Source of the DNA: JAADHG01 sp964418645
GTDB lineage: Bacteria > Bacteroidota > Bacteroidia > Flavobacteriales > Flavobacteriaceae
DNA length: 5,061 bases
Reading direction: 5' to 3'
NCBI GenBank assembly: GCA_964418645.1
Contig: CAYQME010000107.1
Span: 1 to 5,061, forward strand
Positions 1 to 5,061 of the stretch are shown here, one piece after another (the stretch's first letter is position 1; the number at the start of each line of letters is the position of its first letter). The notes beneath the pieces are model-generated. The model worked only from the letters and a program-made list of their open reading frames with translations. It searched no databases and was not told the DNA's origin. A program made the translations under genes and the position numbers.

Positions 1-2
1 AA

Positions 3-875
3 GCTTATGATAAAAATTTGGAAGAAAGTATTCCTTATGGTTGGGGACTTTTTGGGTGGATTAATAAGCATTTATTTATTCCGTTGTTTGGCTTTCTAAG
101 CGGATTTTTGCCGTATGGTGTTGCGATTATTTTAATGACAATTTTGGTGCGTTTGGTATTATCTCCTGTATTGTATAAGTCATATTTATCTCAAGCAAAA
201 ATGAAAATATTAAAGCCAGAGATTACTGAAATAAGTGCGAAGTACAAAGATAATCCAATGAAAAAGCAAAAGGAGACCATGGCGTTGTATAGTAAGGCAG
301 GTGCAAGTCCTATGAGTGGTTGTTTGCCCGCATTGGTTCAGCTTCCAGTATTTTATGCCTTGTTTATGTTTTTCCCGACAGCTTTTGAACTGCGTCAAAA
401 AAGTTTCCTTTGGGCCGAAGATTTATCATCATATGATACAATTGCCGAACTTCCGTTTAGAATTCCAATCTATGGAGATCATGTAAGTTTGTTTCCAATT
501 TTGGCGTCTATTGCAATTTTCTTTTATATGAAAATGACAACAGGACAACAAGCAGCATCACAACCAACTCAAGAAGGAATGCCTGACATGGGTAAAATGA
601 TGAAGTACATGATTTACTTCTCGCCTATAATGATGTTATTTTTCTTTAATAATTATGCCAGCGGATTGAGTTTGTATTATTTTATTTCTAACTTAATTAC
701 TATAGGTATTATGTTAGTTATTAAAAACTATATTCTTGACGAAGATAAGATTCATGCTCAAATTCAAGTGAATAAACAAAAACCCAAAAAACAAGGGAAG
801 TTTCAGCGTAAAATGGCAGAAATGATGGAGAAAGCTGAAGAGCAAAAGAAACAGCAGCAAAAGCGTAAAAAATAA
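3..875 (+). CDS. yidC: Membrane protein insertase YidC, C-terminal part (5' end outside window)
   Basis: YidC inserts and folds inner-membrane proteins, alone or with SecYEG. The reading frame is open from base 3 to the TAA at 873-875, giving 290 visible residues. The large periplasmic domain and first membrane segment expected of a Gram-negative YidC lie upstream, so the TTG at base 18 is an internal Leu codon and not a start. All five core membrane segments are recognisable at about residues 30-57, 106-125, 160-176, 202-218 and 222-242 of the fragment. The conserved hydrophilic-groove arginine is present (LVRLVLSP, codon 150-152), as are the charged cytoplasmic hairpin (AKMKILKPEI onward) and the family signature SGCLPALVQLPVFYALF. 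After the last segment comes a tail of about 45 residues rich in Lys, Gln and Glu, probably helical; basic YidC/Oxa1 tails can contact ribosomes. A terminator follows 12 bases after the stop. Family assignment is very secure. Confidence 0.97.
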   Translation, partial: AYDKNLEESIPYGWGLFGWINKHLFIPLFGFLSGFLPYGVAIILMTILVRLVLSPVLYKSYLSQAKMKILKPEITEISAKYKDNPMKKQKETMALYSKAGASPMSGCLPALVQLPVFYALFMFFPTAFELRQKSFLWAEDLSSYDTIAELPFRIPIYGDHVSLFPILASIAIFFYMKMTTGQQAASQPTQEGMPDMGKMMKYMIYFSPIMMLFFFNNYASGLSLYYFISNLITIGIMLVIKNYILDEDKIHAQIQVNKQKPKKQGKFQRKMAEMMEKAEEQKKQQQKRKK

Positions 876-887
876 AATTACAACATA

Positions 888-914
888 AAAGCTGCCATTA
901 TTGGTGGCTTTTTT
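888..914 (+). terminator. Intrinsic terminator after yidC
   Basis: A 10-bp stem pairs 888-897 (AAAGCTGCCA) with 902-911 (TGGTGGCTTT), including two G-U wobbles, around a 4-base loop. It runs directly into a T tract ending at 914. It begins 12 bases after the yidC stop. The reverse strand lacks a comparable T run, so it should act mainly on + strand transcripts and close the yidC unit. Confidence 0.85.
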
Positions 915-964
915 GTGCTATAACATTTTATTAATAATTTCGTTTGTTTTAAAAGTAGTTCATT

Positions 965-1068
965 GCCATTCTGAGTGTTACCAAGTCGCAAAATATATTT
1001 TGTGTTGAAGGTAGCAACAAAGCTGTGAAGAATCTCTAGAATAGATATATCTTTCCACTCAATATGAC
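965..1068. repeat. Degenerate palindromic intergenic element
   Basis: This gap is bounded by imperfect inverted repeats. GCCATTCTGAGTG (965-977) matches the reverse complement of CACTCAATATGAC (1056-1068) at 10 of 13 positions. Inside lie a perfect 14-base palindrome, CAAAATATATTTTG (989-1002), and the words GAAGAATCTC (1028-1037). The combination CATTCTGAG ... GAAGAATCTC ... TCAnnATGACAAA resembles a family of intergenic palindromes that I recall as common in Bacteroidota genomes. That family resemblance is from memory; the inverted repeats are seen directly. The copy looks decayed, since the right arm has lost the usual CAGAATGAC spelling. It could form a long hairpin in RNA or single-stranded DNA. 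It has no coding capacity and lies between the yidC terminator and the repeat-protein gene. Confidence 0.5.
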
Positions 1069-1083
1069 AAACATTTTAGTATT

Positions 1084-1785
1084 ATGAAGCATACCATATT
1101 TTTAATAATAACCCTGTTACTTGTTGGCAATTTATCTGCCCAAGACATCAATCAGTTTGATGCCAATGATAAACGTCATGGCATTTGGAAAAAGAATTTT
1201 GAAGGAACAACCCAACCGCGCTATGAGGGCGAGTTTAATCATGGTAAAGAAGTTGGGCTTTTTAAGTTTTATAAGTTCATTAAAAAGAAAAGTGTACTTA
1301 CAGCAACCAAACAATTTAATGATAAGGATACTAGTGCTTATGTAAAGTTTTTGTCATCTAGAGGGAAAGTGATTAGTGAGGGTAAAATGGAGGTCAAAAA
1401 ATATGTTGGAACATGGACTTACTATCATAAAAACAACAATGCAGTAATGTCAACCGAAACCTATGATAGTAACGGTTTACTCCAAGGCGAAAAGTTGGTG
1501 TTCTATAAAGATGGTGAAGTGGCAGAAAGTGCCAATTATGTTGATGGTAAACTTCAAGGCGAATCTAATTGGTATTCTACTAAAGGTGTTGTTTTAAAGG
1601 CCTTTCTTTATGATAATAATGAATTGCATGGTGTTGCAAAATATTATAATGGTAAAGCCGAACTTTTGGCTGAAGGACGATACAAAAGAGGAAAAAAAGT
1701 AGGTGTGTGGAAGTATTATGAAAATGGAGAACTTACTAGAGAAAAAGATTTTTCGGCAATTGTAATCCGTAAAAAGAAACAATAA
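1084..1785 (+). CDS. Secreted MORN/YwqK-like repeat protein, function unknown
   Basis: This 233-residue protein begins with a Sec signal peptide: a Lys-His start, a hydrophobic core at residues 4-15, then NLSAQ followed by D, giving probable cleavage after Gln20. No lipobox cysteine is present, and the protein contains no cysteine at all. The mature part consists of repeats of roughly 20-25 residues with alternating aromatic and Gly positions, for example HGIWKKNF (32-39), YEGEFNHGKEVGLFKFY (47-63), YVGTWTYYHKNN (107-118), YVDGKLQGESNWY (152-164), NNELHGVAKYYNG (178-190) and YKRGKKVGVWKYYENGE (200-216). This matches MORN-type repeats in proteins often auto-annotated as YwqK family antitoxin. 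That label should not be taken literally: no toxin partner is adjacent and the product is exported. It probably resides in the periplasm or envelope; there is no T9SS domain. The gene ends with tandem stops (TAATAA) and its own terminator. It is a separate unit between yidC and mnmA; the ATG at 1084 is fixed by the signal peptide. Confidence 0.85.
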   Translation: MKHTIFLIITLLLVGNLSAQDINQFDANDKRHGIWKKNFEGTTQPRYEGEFNHGKEVGLFKFYKFIKKKSVLTATKQFNDKDTSAYVKFLSSRGKVISEGKMEVKKYVGTWTYYHKNNNAVMSTETYDSNGLLQGEKLVFYKDGEVAESANYVDGKLQGESNWYSTKGVVLKAFLYDNNELHGVAKYYNGKAELLAEGRYKRGKKVGVWKYYENGELTREKDFSAIVIRKKKQ

Positions 1786-1818
1786 TAAAAATTTATTTAG
1801 GACATAAACATTTCAAAT

Positions 1819-1845
1819 GGTAGCCTAGTTTGGTTACCTTTTTTT
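1819..1845 (+). terminator. Intrinsic terminator after the repeat-protein gene
   Basis: GGTAGCC (1819-1825) pairs with GGTTACC (1832-1838), a 7-bp stem with one G-U wobble and a 6-base loop, followed at once by seven T residues (1839-1845). It begins 33 bases after the TAA of the upstream gene and only 18 bases separate its T tract from the mnmA start. It overlaps the -33 element of the mnmA promoter. Confidence 0.8.
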
Positions 1846-1858
1846 ATTCGTAAATTTG
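1829..1858 (+). promoter_or_regulatory. Bacteroidota-type promoter of mnmA, predicted leaderless
   Basis: TAAATTTG at 1851-1858 matches the Bacteroidota -7 consensus TAnnTTTG at every fixed position. A TTTG -33 element lies at 1829-1832 with an 18-base spacer, inside the known range. The box ends four bases before the ATG at 1863, so transcription should begin at or within about two bases of the start codon. No ribosome binding site fits in that space. The -33 element falls in the loop and first stem base of the preceding terminator. The sequence match is direct; the start point is inferred. Confidence 0.75.
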
Positions 1859-1862
1859 CGGC

Positions 1863-3050
1863 ATGCAAAGAGTAGTAGTAGGACTTTCAGGAGGTGTAGA
1901 TTCAAGCGTTGCAGCTTATGTTTTAAAAGAACAAGGCTACGAGGTTATAGGTCTGTTTATGAAGAATTGGCATGATGATTCGGTTACTATTTCTAACGAA
2001 TGCCCTTGGCTTGATGATAGTAACGATGCTATGCTTGTTGCTGAAAAACTTGGTATTCCTTTTCAAACAGTTGATTTGAGCGAGCAATACAAAGAACGTA
2101 TTGTGGATTATATGTTCAAGGAGTATGAATGCGGACGCACACCAAATCCAGATGTACTTTGTAATCGTGAAATAAAGTTTGATGTCTTTATGAAAATTGC
2201 TCTGGAATTAGGAGCCGATTTTGTTGCTACAGGACACTATTGTCGAAAAGGAGTTATTTCAAAAGATGGAAACGATATTTTTCAGTTAATAGCTGGGAAA
2301 GATAACAATAAAGACCAATCCTATTTTCTCTGCCAATTATCACAAGAGCAATTGGCAAAAACATTATTTCCAATTGGTGAAATGACCAAACCAGAAGTTA
2401 GAACTATTGCAACAAAGTTGGATTTGGTAACTGCTGATAAAAAAGATTCACAAGGACTTTGTTTTATTGGTAAGGTGAGACTTCCAGATTTTTTACAACA
2501 GCAACTAAAACCAAAAGAAGGTGTTATTGTTGAGATTCCACAGGAACAAAACATGTATAATAAAGAAGCACCAATATTTTCAACCGAAGAAGATAAATTA
2601 AAATACCTCTCTAGAAAGATTGAATATTCAGTAACTGATGGTCATGTTGTTGGGAAACATCAAGGGGCTCACTATTTTACAAAAGGTCAGCGTAAAGGCT
2701 TGGCTGTAGGTGGTACTGTAGAACCATTATTTGTAATTGATACCGATGTAGATGATAATGTAATTTATACAGGACAAGGGAAATCGCATCCAGGTTTATA
2801 TAAAAAAGCATTGTTTGTAACTAACGAAGAATTACATTGGATTCGTGAAGATTTAGAACTTCAAACAGGTGAAACTATGCAGATTATGGCACGAATAAGG
2901 TATAGACAACCTCTGCAAAAAGCAACACTTCATAAAGTAGAAAGTGGTTTGTATGTTGCTTTCGATGTACCACAATCAGCAATCACCGAAGGTCAGTTTG
3001 TAGCATGGTATTTAGAGGACGAATTAGTAGGTTCAGGAGTAATTTCTTAA
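1863..3050 (+). CDS. mnmA: tRNA-specific 2-thiouridylase MnmA
   Basis: MnmA (TrmU) uses ATP to activate U34 of tRNA-Lys, -Glu and -Gln and installs sulfur delivered as a persulfide, giving 2-thiouridine at the wobble position in the cytoplasm. The 395-residue product carries the PP-loop SGGVDSS (9-15), the LFMKNW segment (31-36), catalytic Cys100 in GRTPNPDVLCNREIKF (91-106), and the tRNA-contact motif KDQSYFL (150-156). The second active-site cysteine is Cys200, in DSQGLCFIG (195-203). The C-terminal beta-barrel domain shows HQGAHYFTKGQRKGL (266-280) and RYRQP (346-350). It is about 25-30 residues longer than E. coli MnmA, mostly from an insertion at about residues 224-258 just before the central domain GKHQG motif; I recall similar insertions in other Bacteroidota MnmA. 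All catalytic residues are present. The ATG at 1863 gives the proper N terminus for the PP-loop and fits the adjoining promoter. The next gene follows after 24 bases, suggesting cotranscription. Confidence 0.97.
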   Translation: MQRVVVGLSGGVDSSVAAYVLKEQGYEVIGLFMKNWHDDSVTISNECPWLDDSNDAMLVAEKLGIPFQTVDLSEQYKERIVDYMFKEYECGRTPNPDVLCNREIKFDVFMKIALELGADFVATGHYCRKGVISKDGNDIFQLIAGKDNNKDQSYFLCQLSQEQLAKTLFPIGEMTKPEVRTIATKLDLVTADKKDSQGLCFIGKVRLPDFLQQQLKPKEGVIVEIPQEQNMYNKEAPIFSTEEDKLKYLSRKIEYSVTDGHVVGKHQGAHYFTKGQRKGLAVGGTVEPLFVIDTDVDDNVIYTGQGKSHPGLYKKALFVTNEELHWIREDLELQTGETMQIMARIRYRQPLQKATLHKVESGLYVAFDVPQSAITEGQFVAWYLEDELVGSGVIS

Positions 3051-3074
3051 CTTGCAGATACCGAATCTCAAATT

Positions 3075-4673
3075 ATGAATAAAAAATATCTTTTTATAGG
3101 CCTACTTTTTTTACAGCTTTTTGCGTTTTCACAACAAGATGCTTGGGTGTATTTAACCGATAAAGTAAATGTTGCCAATGCTATTGCAAATCCTATTACT
3201 ATACTTACGCAAAAAGCCATTGATAGAAAAACAAATCATGGTGTAGTTATTGATTCTAGAGATGTTCCTGTAAATGAAGCTTACATAACACAATTAAAAA
3301 ATGCCACAGGAATAACTGTTATGGCTAAGTCCAAATGGTTTAATGCTGTGCATGTTCGTGGTTCACAAACAGATATTGATAATTTGATAGTCTTAAGCTT
3401 TGTGAGTGGTATTGATTTCGCAGATAAAAGCCTTAACTCAGCAAGAATCTCAGGATCAGCTAATAAGTTTGAAGTAGAAGAAGCACAAACTGTTTTTGTT
3501 TATGGAAATACTCAAAATCAAGTGGAAATGATTAACGCCGACAATTTGCATGTTTCTAATTTTACTGGTACAGGAATGACGGTTGCAGTACTCGATGCAG
3601 GCTTTCCTAATGTAAATACAATGGCAGGATTTCAACGTTTAAGAGATGCTGGAAATTTATTGAATGGCTATGATTTTGTAGATAGAACAAGTAATGTATA
3701 TGCCTCAGCAGTTAGTGATCATGGCACGAAAGTATTAAGTACTATGGCAGGTTTTGTATTGAATCAATTTGTTGGAACCGCTCCTGATGCTTCATTTTAT
3801 CTGTTTAGAACTGAAGATGCTTCAAGTGAGAATCCTGTAGAAGAAAGTTATTGGGTAGAAGCTGCTGAACGTGCCGATAGTTTGGGTGTCGATTTAATTA
3901 ATACATCACTAGGTTATTTTGATTTTGATAATCCCAACTATAACTATACAGCTTCAGATATGAATGGTAATACAGCCTTTATTACAAAAGGAGCAAATAT
4001 AGCTTTCGATAAAGGCATGTTATTGGTTAATTCGGCTGGAAATTCTGGAGTAAGTGGTGTTAACGCACCTGCTGATGCTGCTGGCGTGTTAAGTATCGCA
4101 GCTGTTGATGGCAATGGAATTTATGCTTCATTTAGTTCGCAAGGGAGTGCTCTGCAACCAACACAAAAACCTGATGTTGCCGCAAGAGGTTCTGGAAGTT
4201 TTGTAATTGATCCTTTTGATAATATTGTTCAAAATAATGGTACTTCGTTTAGTTCGCCAATAATGGCTGGTGGAGTTGCATGTTTATGGCAAGCGTTACC
4301 TAATAAAACCAATGTTGAAATTATGCAACTTGTTAGGGAATCGTCGTCTCAATTTGCAACACCAGATTTTTTTCTTGGTTATGGAATTCCAGATTTGCAG
4401 TTGGCATTGACCTTAGAACTAGATAAGACACAACAGTCTATATTTAAAATATTTCCTAATCCAGTACAAAACATATTACAGATTGATTTCCCTGCAAACA
4501 CTGAAAATGCATCGCTTAGTATTTACGATATTTTAGGAAAACAAGTTACTAAAGCTATAATTAATCAGGACAATAAAAGGATTAATTTGGACTACTTACC
4601 AAGTGGTATTTATATAGTAAAATTGCAAGGAGACAATCAAAACTTGAATACATTTAAACTCATAAAAGAGTAA
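3075..4673 (+). CDS. Subtilisin-like S8 serine peptidase with T9SS sorting domain
   Basis: This secreted protease has 532 residues. The signal peptide covers residues 1 to about 20 (NKK start, Leu/Phe-rich core, cleavage near FSQQ). A propeptide-like region at about 22-130 includes AIDRKTNHGVVID and SKWFNAV, typical of Bacteroidota subtilases. The catalytic domain spans about 150-445. Its triad is Asp174 (AVLDAGF), His216 (SDHGTKV) and Ser391 (NGTSFSSP), with oxyanion Asn323 (NSAGNSG), so it should be active. The C-terminal segment from about 455, with FKIFPNPVQN, SIYDILGKQV and a final GIYIVKLQG ... FKLIKE, is a type A T9SS sorting domain. This predicts Sec export, passage through the outer membrane by T9SS, removal of the domain, and release or surface anchoring. 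Substrate is unknown; nutrient-protein degradation or processing of surface proteins are both possible. It starts 24 bases after mnmA, with no TAnnTTTG box in that gap, and its stop codon touches the next ATG, so it is probably the middle gene of an operon. Confidence 0.95.
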   Translation: MNKKYLFIGLLFLQLFAFSQQDAWVYLTDKVNVANAIANPITILTQKAIDRKTNHGVVIDSRDVPVNEAYITQLKNATGITVMAKSKWFNAVHVRGSQTDIDNLIVLSFVSGIDFADKSLNSARISGSANKFEVEEAQTVFVYGNTQNQVEMINADNLHVSNFTGTGMTVAVLDAGFPNVNTMAGFQRLRDAGNLLNGYDFVDRTSNVYASAVSDHGTKVLSTMAGFVLNQFVGTAPDASFYLFRTEDASSENPVEESYWVEAAERADSLGVDLINTSLGYFDFDNPNYNYTASDMNGNTAFITKGANIAFDKGMLLVNSAGNSGVSGVNAPADAAGVLSIAAVDGNGIYASFSSQGSALQPTQKPDVAARGSGSFVIDPFDNIVQNNGTSFSSPIMAGGVACLWQALPNKTNVEIMQLVRESSSQFATPDFFLGYGIPDLQLALTLELDKTQQSIFKIFPNPVQNILQIDFPANTENASLSIYDILGKQVTKAIINQDNKRINLDYLPSGIYIVKLQGDNQNLNTFKLIKE

Positions 4674-5061
4674 ATGAATAGAATTATCAAACTTTTCAAC
4701 ATACACTATCCAATTATTCAAGCAGGCATGATTTGGAATAGCGGATGGAAACTTGCTTCTGTATCAAGTAATGCAGGAATTCTTGGGTTAATTGGCGCAG
4801 GCTCAATGTATCCTGAAATTTTAAGAGAGCACATCCAAAAATGTAAGGCAGCAACATCTAAACCTTTTGGAGTTAATGTACCCATGTTGTATCCAAATAT
4901 TGAGGAAATTATGAATATTATTGTTGATGAAGGTGTTAAAATTGTATTTACTTCAGCAGGAAATCCAAAAACTTGGACTACTTGGTTAAAAGATAAAGGC
5001 ATTACTGTTGTTCATGTTGTAAGTAGTGTAAAGTTTGCATTAAAGGCTCAAGAAGCTGGTG
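4674..5061 (+). CDS. Nitronate monooxygenase-family flavoprotein, N-terminal part (3' end outside window)
   Basis: The frame opens with the ATG directly after the peptidase stop (TAAATG) and stays open to the window edge, giving 129 visible residues of a family usually a little over 300 long. Recognisable features of the FMN-binding TIM barrel are HYPIIQAGM (11-19), the glycine-rich AGILGLIGAGS (34-44), KPFGVNVP (63-70), VKIVFTSAGNP (88-98) and ITVVHVVSSVKFALKAQEAG (110-129). These fit the nitronate monooxygenase / 2-nitropropane dioxygenase family, which oxidises alkyl nitronates with FMN and oxygen. The FabK-type enoyl-ACP reductases share this fold, and the distinguishing active-site region lies beyond the window, so the exact reaction is unsettled. 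The start is supported because QAGM near the N terminus is standard for the family and no upstream extension is possible without entering the peptidase gene. The zero-base junction suggests translational coupling. Minus-strand frames here are shadows. Confidence 0.9.
   Translation, partial: MNRIIKLFNIHYPIIQAGMIWNSGWKLASVSSNAGILGLIGAGSMYPEILREHIQKCKAATSKPFGVNVPMLYPNIEEIMNIIVDEGVKIVFTSAGNPKTWTTWLKDKGITVVHVVSSVKFALKAQEAG

Noticed and set aside
1..6. HindIII site AAGCTT at the first bases
   Set aside because: It may reflect a cloning boundary or chance; it is part of the yidC coding frame and carries no biological signal.
18..20. TTG as a start codon for a short YidC
   Set aside because: The frame is open upstream to base 3 and the protein begins in the middle of a recognisable YidC region, so this is an internal codon of a gene cut by the window edge.
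912..942. Possible promoter for the repeat-protein gene: TTTG at 912-915 and TAATTTCG at 935-942, 19 bases apart
   Set aside because: The -7 box has one mismatch at a fixed position of TAnnTTTG, and such matches are frequent in AT-rich DNA. A second weak candidate, TATCTTTC at 1048-1055, is no better and has no upstream TTTG. The promoter of this gene remains unassigned.
1084..1785. Toxin-antitoxin module suggested by the YwqK-like repeats
   Set aside because: The product has a secretion signal, the neighbours are yidC and mnmA on separate units, and no small toxin gene fits in either flanking gap.
2321..2554. Minus-strand open frame opposite mnmA
   Set aside because: It is antisense to the catalytic Cys200 region of mnmA, and its composition (Cys- and Ser-rich) is typical of a shadow frame.
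4718..5002. Minus-strand open frame of 94 codons
   Set aside because: It lies entirely over the conserved nitronate monooxygenase-family frame on the + strand, and its translation shows no recognisable domain or gene-like start.

Overview
The window is an ordinary chromosomal segment from a member of the Bacteroidota, most likely a Flavobacteriaceae-type bacterium. Three things point there: AT-rich DNA with matching codon use; a subtilase with a C-terminal sorting domain of the type IX secretion system (T9SS), a system known only from this phylum; and a promoter fitting the Bacteroidota consensus (TTTG, then TAnnTTTG) rather than an E. coli-type one. All five genes lie on the + strand, and no gene-free stretch exceeds about 210 bases.

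Layout: (1) 3-875 is the C-terminal part of the membrane protein insertase YidC, whose 5' part lies outside the window; it is followed by a strong intrinsic terminator at 888-914. (2) The 208-base gap at 876-1083 holds that terminator and a degenerate inverted-repeat element at about 965-1068. (3) 1084-1785 encodes a secreted protein built of MORN/YwqK-like repeats, ending in tandem stop codons and a second terminator at 1819-1845. (4) That terminator is interlocked with a promoter whose -7 box ends four bases before the ATG of mnmA (1863-3050), predicting a leaderless or nearly leaderless mRNA. (5) mnmA is followed after 24 bases by a T9SS-targeted S8 peptidase (3075-4673). The peptidase stop codon abuts the ATG of a nitronate monooxygenase-family gene (4674 onward, cut by the right edge).

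The window therefore reads as three transcription units: the end of the yidC unit, a single repeat-protein gene, and a probable mnmA / S8 peptidase / flavin oxygenase operon. Functionally they are housekeeping membrane biogenesis, an unassigned envelope protein, tRNA wobble-uridine thiolation, a surface or extracellular protease, and a flavin-dependent oxidase. I see no shared pathway for the last three beyond likely cotranscription. I found no mobile element, CRISPR array, RNA gene or clearly novel system. The most interesting signals are the terminator/leaderless promoter at mnmA and the palindromic intergenic element.
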